Assembly (NCBI GenBank): GCA_013815535.1
Contig: JACDGC010000017.1
Location: 1-18,716 of the forward strand
Reading direction: 5' to 3'
DNA length: 18,716 bases
Source: Ktedonobacterales bacterium
Lineage (GTDB): Bacteria > Chloroflexota > Ktedonobacteria > Ktedonobacterales > JACDGC01
Shown: one piece after another, positions 1 through 8,749 of the stretch
How positions within the stretch are numbered: the first letter of the stretch is position 1
Layout: each line of letters opens with the position of its first letter
Notes under the pieces: model-generated
What the model was told of the DNA's origin: nothing
Database searches by the model: none
The model's input: the letters and a program-made list of their open reading frames with translations, nothing else
Program-made: the position numbers and the translations under genes

Positions 1-2928
1 GCGCTACACTTCTTGACCGAGGCCCTGTGGGCAGCGATAGAGCAGCATGATGCGGAGCCGGGGGTGCGACTGTACGTGCAGCAGCGCACGGGCAAGACGG
101 CGGCGCTGCTGCTGCCGGGGGCACCGGCCATCCTCATCGACGAATACGCGGATAGCGAGGCCTTTGGTCGCAAGGCGCGGATGCGGCTGCGGCGGGTCAT
201 CGTGGAGCGCTGCCTCTACGGCGTGGACCTGGACCCCCTGGCGGTGGAGCTGGCCCGCCTGTCGCTATGGGTCGAGACGCTGGATGCCGGGTTACCCTTC
301 TCATTCCTGGACCACAAGGTAAAGGTGGGCAACGCCCTGGTGGGGGCCTGGCTCGACACCTTTGGCGAATATCCCCTGGCAGCGTGGCTGCGCGAGGGCG
401 GTGACAAGACCCACCCCACCAGCGTCCACTACGCCCCTGGCACCTGGACCAAGGCGATCAAAGATCGGCTGGCAGATAGCATCAAGCCCGATATGCGCCT
501 GTCTATTGATATCCGTGGGGCCGAGAAAAGTCAGGCGGTTCCGCTCGGCATTAATCCTGAGCTTAATGCGTTTGCCGAACAGTTGCGTTTGAGCCGTGCG
601 ATGGAGCCGATCCATGCGAGTGGTGATGAAGATGAGAAGCGGCAGCTCTATCACGAGTTTTTGGAGCGGTCCGACTATCGCACGCTGAAGGCCGCGATGG
701 ATCGTTGGTGCGCATTGTGGTTTTGGCCCGCAGATCAGCTTGACCTGGCCCCGCTGCCCACCACCTTTGGGCCGATGAATGCGGCGGCGGAGGCTATCGT
801 CGCGGCGCTTGCCGATGAGATGCATTTCTTTCACTGGCAGCTTGAGTTCCCCGATGTGCTGCACACCCGAATTGCCAATGCAAACAATGCCATTGAACGC
901 CGCCCCACTGGCTTCGATGCGGTGCTGGGCAACCCACCGTGGGATGTACAAAAGCCTGATTCACGCGAATTTTTTACGCGCTATGACCCGATCTATCGTA
1001 CTTATAACAAACAAGATGGTCTGCGGCGTCAGCGGGAACTCTTTGCCCACGAGCCAGAGATCGAGCGGGCGTGGCTGGCCTATAATGCGCGTTTCAAGGC
1101 ACTAGGCAACTGGGTGGCGAACGTGGCGCACCCCTGGGGTGATGGCGGCGACCCGGATGGCACATCCATCACCCTCACGCGCAGCCGAGGCGAGAGCGAT
1201 ACCTTCCATGCGACATGGCGCAAGCAACGCCTTTTGGCTGGGCATTTCGAGCACCCGTTTCGCTACCAGGGATCGGCTGACCTCAATTCGTACAAGCTCT
1301 TCGCCGAGGCGGCGCATCACCTGCTGCGCGACGGCGGGCGCTTGGGGCTGATCTTGCCCTCGGCGCTGGGCAGCGATAGCGGCTCGCGGGCGCTGCGAAT
1401 GCTCTTTTTGGACCAGTGCCAGTGGGAATGGGATTTCGTCTGGATGAACACGCAAAAGATCTTTGCCATTGACGGACGTTACAAGTTTGGGGCGATCATC
1501 GTGCAGCGCGGCGGCAGCACCGCGCGCCTGACCGCCGCCTTTAGCCGCACCGACCCGCAGGAGTGGGGGCACATCACCCCGACGAGCGCGGGCGTGGTGA
1601 CGCTGCCCCGCGAAACCATCCAGCGGCTCAGCCCGGCCTCGCTGGCGCTGGTCGAGCCAGGCACCGCCCGCGACCTGGCCCTGCTCGAAAAGCTCTATGA
1701 CCCCGCCCGCGCCATTTTGCTGGGCAGCGATGCCGCTGAAGGCTGGCACGTCACCTATGCCACCGAATTCCACATGACCAACGATTCCGCCCTTTTCCAT
1801 CCGCGCCCCTGGTGGGAGGAGCGCGGCTACCAGCCCGACGCCTATGGCCGCTGGCGCAACGACGATGGCGGGGTCGCTCTGCCACTGTATCAGGGCCGCA
1901 TGCTCAGCCACTTCGACTTCAGCGAAAAGGGTTGGGTTTCTGGCTCTGGCAGCCGCACCCTCTGGCGCGACATCGACCCCACCGAAAAAGTCATGGAGCC
2001 GCAATTCCTCATGGACGCGAACATATATGCTGAACATGTTCCGAGTGAAGATCGTGGACTGAGAATTGGTATGCTTGATATTCGCCGTGCAACTGATACC
2101 AGAACAATGTATAGCGCTCTTCTCCCCGATTTTCCATTCGGAAATACAGTTCCAGTATTAAAATGCTTCCATGAGTCAATTGGATTCCATCTCTGCCTTA
2201 CGGCTATGCTAAATAGTTTTTCTTATGATTATGCACTTAGACAGCGACACGGTGGTGCACATCTCAACTACTTTATCTTGGAAGAAACGCCTTTGCTACA
2301 TTCTTTTATAGCTATGCGCTATCCCCTGGCACAATGGGCGGCGCGGCTGACGCTGATACATCCGCTGTGGGCGCGCGAGTGGTTGGCGGCCAAGCAGGCA
2401 TTTCCGGCGTTTGGGGCGCGACCGTGGCGGGCATGGTGGGCGACGACGCCCACCGAGCGGCTGCGGCTGCGCTGCATGATCGACGCGGTGGTGGCGCACG
2501 TCTGGGGCCAGACCGAGGACGATTTCGCCTGGCTGCTACGCGACGATAAAGATGATCCCAAGGGCTTTTGGCGCGTGGATAAAGAGCTACCTGTCGAGCA
2601 GCGCCAGACGACGCAGACACTGGCCGCCTTTCGGCATCTGCTGGCGGTGGGCGTCGAACGCTTCTGCGCCGAGGAGTGGTGGCCCGCTGGCTCTCCAGCG
2701 CGGGCATTCGCCTCCCAAGCGGAGATCGCGGCGGGGTGGGCCGAGTGCGAGGGCCACGCGCGGGTGCTGGCGGCGACCGATCCGCTGCGGGGGGTGGGGG
2801 CCGAGCCAGCCACGGGCGCGACACAATCGCTGTGGAGGCCGAGCGGGCCGGAGCAAGAGCGGCTGCCAGGGACGGAGCCAACGGTAGAGCAATTGCGGCT
2901 GGGGCAGGCGGACATAGAGGGAAATTAG
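1..2928 (+). CDS. Eco57I-type adenine-specific DNA methylase, 5' end outside window
   Basis: N6-adenine DNA methyltransferase of the large Eco57I/type IIG, BREX/DISARM-like group; it would transfer a methyl group from SAM to adenine in a short target site. The frame is open from base 1, so 975 C-terminal residues are seen and the true start is upstream. Numbering from base 1, YGVDLDPLAVELA (from residue 73) is the acidic SAM-pocket strand of this family, and NPPW (residues 311-314) is catalytic motif IV. The window opens on ALHFL, which probably directly follows the missing glycine-rich SAM motif. After motif IV come the typical LGLILPSALGSD segment and a C-terminus containing KGFWRVDKELP, seen in methylases paired with defence helicases. 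No nuclease domain is visible here; one could lie upstream. Residues about 680-770 are encoded by unusually AT-rich DNA. The next gene starts 89 bp downstream on the same strand. The class is confident; the system it belongs to is not. Confidence 0.9.
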   Translation, partial: ALHFLTEALWAAIEQHDAEPGVRLYVQQRTGKTAALLLPGAPAILIDEYADSEAFGRKARMRLRRVIVERCLYGVDLDPLAVELARLSLWVETLDAGLPFSFLDHKVKVGNALVGAWLDTFGEYPLAAWLREGGDKTHPTSVHYAPGTWTKAIKDRLADSIKPDMRLSIDIRGAEKSQAVPLGINPELNAFAEQLRLSRAMEPIHASGDEDEKRQLYHEFLERSDYRTLKAAMDRWCALWFWPADQLDLAPLPTTFGPMNAAAEAIVAALADEMHFFHWQLEFPDVLHTRIANANNAIERRPTGFDAVLGNPPWDVQKPDSREFFTRYDPIYRTYNKQDGLRRQRELFAHEPEIERAWLAYNARFKALGNWVANVAHPWGDGGDPDGTSITLTRSRGESDTFHATWRKQRLLAGHFEHPFRYQGSADLNSYKLFAEAAHHLLRDGGRLGLILPSALGSDSGSRALRMLFLDQCQWEWDFVWMNTQKIFAIDGRYKFGAIIVQRGGSTARLTAAFSRTDPQEWGHITPTSAGVVTLPRETIQRLSPASLALVEPGTARDLALLEKLYDPARAILLGSDAAEGWHVTYATEFHMTNDSALFHPRPWWEERGYQPDAYGRWRNDDGGVALPLYQGRMLSHFDFSEKGWVSGSGSRTLWRDIDPTEKVMEPQFLMDANIYAEHVPSEDRGLRIGMLDIRRATDTRTMYSALLPDFPFGNTVPVLKCFHESIGFHLCLTAMLNSFSYDYALRQRHGGAHLNYFILEETPLLHSFIAMRYPLAQWAARLTLIHPLWAREWLAAKQAFPAFGARPWRAWWATTPTERLRLRCMIDAVVAHVWGQTEDDFAWLLRDDKDDPKGFWRVDKELPVEQRQTTQTLAAFRHLLAVGVERFCAEEWWPAGSPARAFASQAEIAAGWAECEGHARVLAATDPLRGVGAEPATGATQSLWRPSGPEQERLPGTEPTVEQLRLGQADIEGN

Positions 2929-2941
2929 TCCTTCCTTTTTT
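2918..2941 (+). terminator. Weak hairpin with T tract overlapping methylase stop
   Basis: AGGGAA (2918-2923) can pair with TTCCTT (2932-2937) with one G-U pair and an 8-nt loop, and Ts continue to 2941. The stem is short and AU-rich, so this is at best an attenuator between the methylase and helicase genes. Confidence 0.22.
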
Positions 2942-2967
2942 ACGCAAGATCCCGCCGCCACTATCAT
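2939..2967 (+). promoter_or_regulatory. Possible sigma70-type promoter for the exonuclease-RecQ-UvrD gene
   Basis: TTTACG (2939-2944, 4/6 match to TTGACA) lies 17 bp before TATCAT (2962-2967, 5/6 match to TATAAT), about 50 bp upstream of the helicase ATG. The 89-bp gap is AT-rich beside the GC-rich methylase end. Together with the weak hairpin just upstream, this suggests the helicase may be transcribed on its own as well as from the methylase gene. Sequence match only. Confidence 0.33.
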
Positions 2968-3017
2968 TCATAGAACAACAAGAGCTATCGAGCATCTTTT
3001 TTCAAGGAGCGACAAAA

Positions 3018-6000
3018 ATGTCGGCAACGATTGACGAACAAACACCAGCCTCTCACCGATTTGCGTCGCTCGATAAACAGTGTGCCTATTTGGATATCGA
3101 GGTCGATGCGCAAGAACAGATCTATCTTGTCGGTATCGCTGCTTGGCATGTGAAGCGGACATATAACCATAATCAATTCAAGGAGCTGGAAATAACGTTT
3201 GCGAGCCTCCCAGACGTTAGACCATTCCTCTGTGGACATAATATCCGACGCTTTGACAAACCAAGGATTGACCGACAATGGCCTTTAATGAAAAGATGGC
3301 AGACTGTCATTGATACCTTAGAGCTTTCCCATCTCGTAGAGCCGATACATCCATCACACCGCCTGCTAAAGCAATACAAAACAAGTCAATTCACCAGCAA
3401 TGACCCCTTAGCAGATGCCCTCGCCTCACGCGATCGTATGAGTGAGATTCTTATGCTCCTCAGCAAAATGGATAGTAACTTACGCACCTGGCTTCTGTGG
3501 CTCATCACCTGCGGCGAAACGCACGCAGATATCGCCTATCGCTCATTTTTCCAAGAAGCTGGCTTCACCGTCCCATCAACACCTCCTACCGACGCTAATC
3601 TGAGTAGGGAACAACGGAGTGGGTTACATCTGCCCCTGCTTACAGATATACACCAGACAGCAGCAGCGGATTTCAACTATCGTTTCTGCATCGCCTACTT
3701 GCTCACATGGAACACCGCACGCAACACGAGCCGTGTCTCCCCGATATCTCCATGGATCGAGCATTTACCTGAATTCGCCCTCGCATCAAGACAGTTGATC
3801 GAAAGTTTCACCTCACCCCCTCCCGCTGCCACCTATCTGCGCGAATTTGGTCGAACTGATTTTCGCCCCATGCAGCAAGAGGCCATCGACGCGATTCGGG
3901 CAGGGAAAAACCCCTTTGTATTACTGCCGACGGGTGGGGGCAAGTCGCTGTGCTTCCAGTTGCCCGCGCTGGCGATGGCCCACGAAACGGGGCGTATGAC
4001 CGTCGTCGTCTCACCACTGCAAGCTCTAATGATCGATCAGGTACAGGGACTGGAGCAGCGCGACATCGAGTTCGCCACCTTCATCAATGGCACGCTGAGC
4101 GTTGAGGAACGCAGCGCCCGCTTCGCCAAGCTGCGCCAGGGTGAGTATACGCTGCTCTACATCAGCCCCGAAGCGCTGCGCTCGGTCAACATGGCTACGC
4201 TGCTGGCCGAGCGACTACCCGCCCTGTGGGTGGTGGATGAGGCGCACTGCATCAGCCAATGGGGCCACGACTTCCGCACCGACTACTGCTACATCCCCCG
4301 CCTCATCGACGAGATCTACACCCAGCAAGGCTATCCCCTCCCCAAAGTTGCCCTGTTCACCGCCACTGCCACCCAGGAAGTGCAGCAAGACATCCGCGCG
4401 CTGTTCAGCAAGCACCATATTCCCCTTGGCCCAACGATCAAACCGGCCACGCTTGAGCGCGATAACCTGCGTTTTTCGGTCGTCGCCGCCCCCGAACGCG
4501 AGAAGATCAACCACATTGCCAGGGCTGTGAACGTCGCGCTGGCCGCGCAAGGGAGCGCCATCGTCTACACCACCGCCCGCAACGGCACCGAGCAGATTGC
4601 CCTGGAACTACGCAACAGAGGTATCACCTGTCGCCACTTTCACGCGAAGATCCCCAAGGAAGACAAACAACAGATTTTGGCGGAGTTTAAAGCGGGCACA
4701 TTGCCGGTAGTGGTGGCCACCACCGCCTTTGGCATGGGCATCGACTACGATAAGGTGCGCGCCGTCATCCACCACCGCATGAGCGCCAATCTCGAAGGCT
4801 ACATCCAGGAATCTGGCCGGGCCGGACGCGACGGCGATGACGCTCTGTGCCTGCTGCTGCACGATGTCAACGATGGCGAAAAGCTCTTTCAGTTGCAGAG
4901 CCGCAACCATCTCAGCCAGCAAGATTTCATCTCTGCTTTCCAGCGTCTGTGCATCATGCGTGAGCAAGCTGGCAATGATGCTCCAAACTTGTGGGTGATG
5001 GCGCACGATCTGGTGCCAGCGGGCGGCGATACCCAGGACGAAGAGGACGAGCATGAGCAGCGCGAAACGAAGGCGCAGGTGATCATCCATTATCTGCAAG
5101 AGTTTGGGATGATCAACCATCGCACGACGCAGATGGCGCTCATCAACTTTGCTGTCACCTATCCCACAGTTGAGGCTGCCAATGCAGCGCTCACGGCATA
5201 TGTTCAGGAGCACCGCATCCCTGCAGGACGCGCGACGAAGTTGGGCGTTTTGCTCGCCCTGCTGCATCAGGTGGACCGCAAACGCCACCATGCCGATGAA
5301 CCCTATCCACTGGATCTGCTGGCCGAGCAGAGTAACATCCCACAGCGTGAACTGCCCAAATACATCCATGAACTCGTGCACGCGGGAGTTTGCTCGAATG
5401 AAACCCAATGGCGTTTTCACCTGAACGCCGGAACTACCACGCACCTTCGTGCGCAGATTGCACTTACCCAAACCCTGCTGCGCGCGATCATCGCCCTCTT
5501 CACCGAAAACAGCAGGCATGGAGCAAATTCGTTCTCCATCAACCAACGCGCACTCGCCACCCGCGTCGAGCAGATGGTAGGGGCAATCACTGCTGGCGAT
5601 GCCACCACTGTACGCGTCCATGCCCGCGAGTTGCGCCCACTCTTGCGCTACTTGACCGAGGCCGGCTGGGCCATCATCCAACGGATCGATAAAGACACGG
5701 TGCGCGTCAGTGGATGGGGCGCACAAAAGGCACCGCCTGACCTCGATGCCCATTTCGCGCAGTTGCAGGAAATCCTTCTCACGCTCTTCTCGGCAGCAAC
5801 GAAAGATGCCAAAGGCGCGCGCCTCACCTCGACGCTTGCCGATCTTGCCAAACACACCGGATATAGCGAAGAAGACTTGGACGTCCATCTGGCGACCTTG
5901 CGCCGTCTGCATCTGCTCACCATCACGGATGGCCCAAAGCTTATGGAAAAAGCGTATCAGCTCACCCTCTTACCCCATGCCTCGGTGGCAGCTATCGAGC

Positions 6001-8057
6001 GCCACTATCCACAATTGACGCAACACTATGCCCAGCAGGCCCGTCGCACACACATCATGCTGCAATATTGCATAGCATCGGAAGAAGCCCGGCAGGCGCT
6101 CGTCCGTGATTATTTTGCCCACACTGCCCAGGAATTTGACGCGCTCCACCCCGAACTGCCTGCGATGCTGCAACCTTTGACCGAAGCCGACCGGAAAGCG
6201 CTGATTGATCCCCTCAATGCGGTGCAAAGCGAAATCGTTACTTCACTCGACCCGGCGCTGTTGGTGCTGGCTGGCCCTGGTTCGGGCAAAACCAAGACGG
6301 TTGTGCATCGCATCGCCTACCTCATCAAAGCACGACGGGTGGCACCGCAGCGTATTGTTGCCCTTGCCTTCAACCGCAATGCCGCCGATGAACTGCGTCA
6401 ACGCTTGCGCCACCTGATCGGTGCCGACGCCTTTGGCGTGCAAATCTCGACATTTCATTCGCTAGCGCTGCGGTTGTTGGGCCGGACCATCGGGGACGAG
6501 CAACAGACACAGGATTGGGAGCATATTATTCAGCGTGCCTGCGAACTATTTACTGCCACAAATGGTGCTAGTGGAGCTGCCCTCTATACCCAGCGCCTCC
6601 AGATCCTGGGGGATATCGAATACGTCTTCGTTGACGAATATCAAGATGTCGACGCCGAAATGTATCGGCTCATCCACCTGCTCACGGGGAAGGACCTGCC
6701 GCCAGAGGTATTGGCTCCCCGTGTCAACATCTGCGTCATTGGTGATGATGATCAGGCAATTTACGAGAGCATGGGGGCTAGTACAAAATATCTGCACCAA
6801 TTCGAAGCGGACTATGGTGCGAAACGGTTCGCCCTCACCGATAATTACCGCTCGACCCAGAACATTGTTTCGGTCGCCAACACCTACATTACCCACAACA
6901 CCCGACGCGCGAAGCAGCGGTCTGAGGAACAGGTGATGGCTGTACGGGAAGAAGATGGCGACGCTGTGCGTGCGTTTATCTGTGCCGATGACGCCACTGT
7001 GGCAACCGCCATGGTAGAGCAGGTGCAATCGCGGCTCGCCAACGGCACCTCACCTGAAGATATTTGCTTGGTGGCACCGGAATGGAATCTGTTGGCCCTT
7101 GCGCGTGCCCTCCTCATGGAAGCAGGCATCAACACAAAGGAACTGCGCTCCGACATCAAATTATCCAAATGTCTCCAGACTGTGCTGCTGCGACGCTTCT
7201 TGCATTCGCACCCCGACCGTGTTTTGGCCGAAGATGAACGCATCGTAGAAGTGTTTCAGACTTTTTTTCGGGAACAAGGTCGTGATCTACTCGAACCTAC
7301 CGTTGCTCAGTTGCTCGCGATCGCGCGTAGCGTGGACGAACAGCGTAACACCATACTCGATGAAAGCAGCATTTTAGCTCGTATCCCGGTAGCGGATGTC
7401 TTGCTTGCACTGCGAGAATACGATGACTACATCGCACGAGACCGAAACGGGGCCGTTGCCGTTTCCAGCATCCATAGCGTAAAGGGTCTGGAATTTAAGT
7501 GCGTGCTTGTTCATCTCGGCACAACGCGGAGCCAGTTCGCTCAAAAGCCAGAAGAGGAGCGACGCCTCGTCTATGTTGCCATGACCCGCGCCAAGGACAG
7601 TCTGTTATTATTTTCCGCGACACGTCCCGAGGTGTATAAGGAAGCTGGCCTCTTGCCTGAAACGCTGAATAGCCAAACTGGCACGGCACAACGACACTCC
7701 TTCTTCCGAACGATGACCCCTGAAGATGTCTACTTGGGCTATCAGACTACCCGTGAGCAGCAGCCGCTTATTGCCACCCTCAAGGAGGGCGAGCATCTCC
7801 GTATACTACTTGAATCTCCTGCTCGTCACCTGCCGATCTTATTACCTTCGGGGGAATGTCTTGGTGCGCTCTCAGAAACACAATCTCAAGAACTAAAGAC
7901 ACATTTTGCCCATAGGAGCAAAAAACTAGCGTCGCAAAGCGTGTTCATCCACAAAATTTATCATCAGTACAAGGCTGACAAGCTGACTGGGAGGATCCTT
8001 TCCGACCACTTTGTCGTTCTCCCTGAGATTAAATATCTCGATAGTGTGCCTGGGTGA
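3018..8057 (+). CDS. Exonuclease-like / RecQ / UvrD triple-fusion helicase
   Basis: A 1679-residue DNA-processing protein with three recognisable modules. Residues about 20-140 resemble a DnaQ/DEDD exonuclease: DIE (26-28), HNIRRFD (N75, D80), D99 in IDTLEL, and NDPLAD (128-133), where the usual DEDDh His is Asn. Residues about 285-620 are an SF2 RecQ helicase: TGGGKS (305-310), DEAH (407-410), TATAT (448-452), QESGRAGRDG (597-606). The canonical RecQ four-cysteine zinc site is absent; helical, winged-helix-like sequence follows. Residues about 1065-1540 are an SF1 UvrD helicase: AGPGSGKT (1085-1092), DEYQD (1206-1210), GDDDQ (1242-1246), IHSVKGLEF, VYVAMTRAK (1518-1526). The tail near 1588-1640 may be a small beta-barrel. 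ATG 3018 is chosen because AAGGAG (3004-3009) sits 8 bp before it; the open frame extends upstream only because it lacks stops over the methylase end. A role in unwinding and degrading foreign or damaged DNA is inferred. Confidence 0.9.
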   Translation: MSATIDEQTPASHRFASLDKQCAYLDIEVDAQEQIYLVGIAAWHVKRTYNHNQFKELEITFASLPDVRPFLCGHNIRRFDKPRIDRQWPLMKRWQTVIDTLELSHLVEPIHPSHRLLKQYKTSQFTSNDPLADALASRDRMSEILMLLSKMDSNLRTWLLWLITCGETHADIAYRSFFQEAGFTVPSTPPTDANLSREQRSGLHLPLLTDIHQTAAADFNYRFCIAYLLTWNTARNTSRVSPISPWIEHLPEFALASRQLIESFTSPPPAATYLREFGRTDFRPMQQEAIDAIRAGKNPFVLLPTGGGKSLCFQLPALAMAHETGRMTVVVSPLQALMIDQVQGLEQRDIEFATFINGTLSVEERSARFAKLRQGEYTLLYISPEALRSVNMATLLAERLPALWVVDEAHCISQWGHDFRTDYCYIPRLIDEIYTQQGYPLPKVALFTATATQEVQQDIRALFSKHHIPLGPTIKPATLERDNLRFSVVAAPEREKINHIARAVNVALAAQGSAIVYTTARNGTEQIALELRNRGITCRHFHAKIPKEDKQQILAEFKAGTLPVVVATTAFGMGIDYDKVRAVIHHRMSANLEGYIQESGRAGRDGDDALCLLLHDVNDGEKLFQLQSRNHLSQQDFISAFQRLCIMREQAGNDAPNLWVMAHDLVPAGGDTQDEEDEHEQRETKAQVIIHYLQEFGMINHRTTQMALINFAVTYPTVEAANAALTAYVQEHRIPAGRATKLGVLLALLHQVDRKRHHADEPYPLDLLAEQSNIPQRELPKYIHELVHAGVCSNETQWRFHLNAGTTTHLRAQIALTQTLLRAIIALFTENSRHGANSFSINQRALATRVEQMVGAITAGDATTVRVHARELRPLLRYLTEAGWAIIQRIDKDTVRVSGWGAQKAPPDLDAHFAQLQEILLTLFSAATKDAKGARLTSTLADLAKHTGYSEEDLDVHLATLRRLHLLTITDGPKLMEKAYQLTLLPHASVAAIERHYPQLTQHYAQQARRTHIMLQYCIASEEARQALVRDYFAHTAQEFDALHPELPAMLQPLTEADRKALIDPLNAVQSEIVTSLDPALLVLAGPGSGKTKTVVHRIAYLIKARRVAPQRIVALAFNRNAADELRQRLRHLIGADAFGVQISTFHSLALRLLGRTIGDEQQTQDWEHIIQRACELFTATNGASGAALYTQRLQILGDIEYVFVDEYQDVDAEMYRLIHLLTGKDLPPEVLAPRVNICVIGDDDQAIYESMGASTKYLHQFEADYGAKRFALTDNYRSTQNIVSVANTYITHNTRRAKQRSEEQVMAVREEDGDAVRAFICADDATVATAMVEQVQSRLANGTSPEDICLVAPEWNLLALARALLMEAGINTKELRSDIKLSKCLQTVLLRRFLHSHPDRVLAEDERIVEVFQTFFREQGRDLLEPTVAQLLAIARSVDEQRNTILDESSILARIPVADVLLALREYDDYIARDRNGAVAVSSIHSVKGLEFKCVLVHLGTTRSQFAQKPEEERRLVYVAMTRAKDSLLLFSATRPEVYKEAGLLPETLNSQTGTAQRHSFFRTMTPEDVYLGYQTTREQQPLIATLKEGEHLRILLESPARHLPILLPSGECLGALSETQSQELKTHFAHRSKKLASQSVFIHKIYHQYKADKLTGRILSDHFVVLPEIKYLDSVPG

Positions 8058-8076
8058 AAGGTTCCACTCAGTTTTT
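8050..8076 (+). terminator. Rho-independent terminator overlapping the stop codon
   Basis: CTGGGTG (8050-8056) pairs with CACTCAG (8065-8071), 7 bp with one G-U, across an 8-nt loop, followed by TTTTT (8072-8076). The left arm contains most of the helicase stop codon (TGA 8055-8057), so the last codons double as terminator stem. It separates the helicase from the small gene downstream. Confidence 0.65.
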
Positions 8077-8218
8077 GGAAATCCGCGCTCGCACTTTGGA
8101 GGGAGGATGACAGCGCGTGATACACTTCTTGTGTTAGAACAGTGTAACGTACGCTGTCGTATCAAACATTTTGTCGCACCCATAATACCAATAATGCAAA
8201 CATCAGAAAGGGATCCCA

Positions 8219-8659
8219 ATGGCTTCCAAAGTGACAAACGAAGAACGGATCAAACTTGGCAGTGCCTTGATCGCATTCATGCAAGAACCTGGCATGACAC
8301 GCGGACGGCTGGAAGAGGTATCTTGGCAGTTTATTGGGCAAAACAGCCTTGAGCCTCTCATTGTCACCACCTGGCAACATTCGCTAGAACAAAATATTCC
8401 TGGTCTTTGTGACTATCGTGCTATCAACTATCAACTGATCTGGCAAAGTGACAAATTCCGCAAATTCTACCAAGTTCCGCTCCCCTTGCTTGATCTCTAT
8501 CGCACTAATGTCATTCATAATGGCCTTTGGTGCGACAATCTCGCGCGCGTACACCCTGAGTTGTATTCTGCGGGTATCATCAATCAAATTACTGCCGCTA
8601 AAGGCGATGCGGTACAAATCCGCGCCATTGTGAATCCCTTAAAAGCTCAGAGTCAGTAA
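8219..8659 (+). CDS. Uncharacterised 146-residue protein
   Basis: I do not recognise this family. It encodes 146 residues with no signal peptide, membrane segment, zinc cluster or nuclease motif that I can see; only two cysteines are present. The sequence is mixed alpha/beta in character with conserved-looking aromatic stretches such as WQFIG, WQSDKFRKFY and NGLWCDNLA, and ends in a short polar tail. ATG 8219 is preceded by AGAAAGGGA (8205-8213), a fair ribosome site with 5-6 bp spacing, and codon use matches the neighbours, so it looks like a real gene rather than a shadow frame. It sits alone between a strong terminator and a separate leader for the DUF262 gene, so it may be its own unit. 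It could be a regulator, an accessory specificity factor or an immunity protein; none can be preferred from sequence. Confidence 0.7.
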   Translation: MASKVTNEERIKLGSALIAFMQEPGMTRGRLEEVSWQFIGQNSLEPLIVTTWQHSLEQNIPGLCDYRAINYQLIWQSDKFRKFYQVPLPLLDLYRTNVIHNGLWCDNLARVHPELYSAGIINQITAAKGDAVQIRAIVNPLKAQSQ

Positions 8660-8672
8660 AGGATGATTTACT
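8655..8672 (+). terminator. AT-rich hairpin at stop of the small gene
   Basis: AGTAAA (8655-8660) and TTTACT (8667-8672) form a perfect 6-bp stem around GGATGA; the left arm includes the TAA stop (8657-8659). The stem is AU-rich and no long T tract follows, so it may slow or shield transcript ends rather than terminate efficiently. Confidence 0.25.
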
Positions 8673-8749
8673 TTACGAGTACTAATAAGTCACAACAAGC
8701 GATGTTTGTACTAGCCAAGATGATGGTCTCATAGACTAACAGAGTTCGG

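Noticed and set aside
1102..2037. A 311-residue open frame on the minus strand
   Set aside because: It is antisense to conserved methylase sequence and low in recognisable motifs; it ends where the AT-rich tract begins, as expected for a composition artefact.
2676..3017. Upstream in-frame extension of the RecQ-UvrD protein
   Set aside because: The extension overlaps the methylase end in another frame and is low-complexity in Gly, Arg and Ala; AAGGAG before ATG 3018 gives a better start.
4608..5912. A 434-residue open frame on the minus strand
   Set aside because: It lies wholly inside the RecQ-UvrD gene, whose motifs are clear in the other strand; it has no recognisable domain and is typical of antisense openness in GC-rich coding DNA.
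8011..8352. A 113-residue plus-strand frame spanning the gap after the helicase gene
   Set aside because: It overlaps the terminator and the better-supported 8219-8659 gene, with no domain or good ribosome site.
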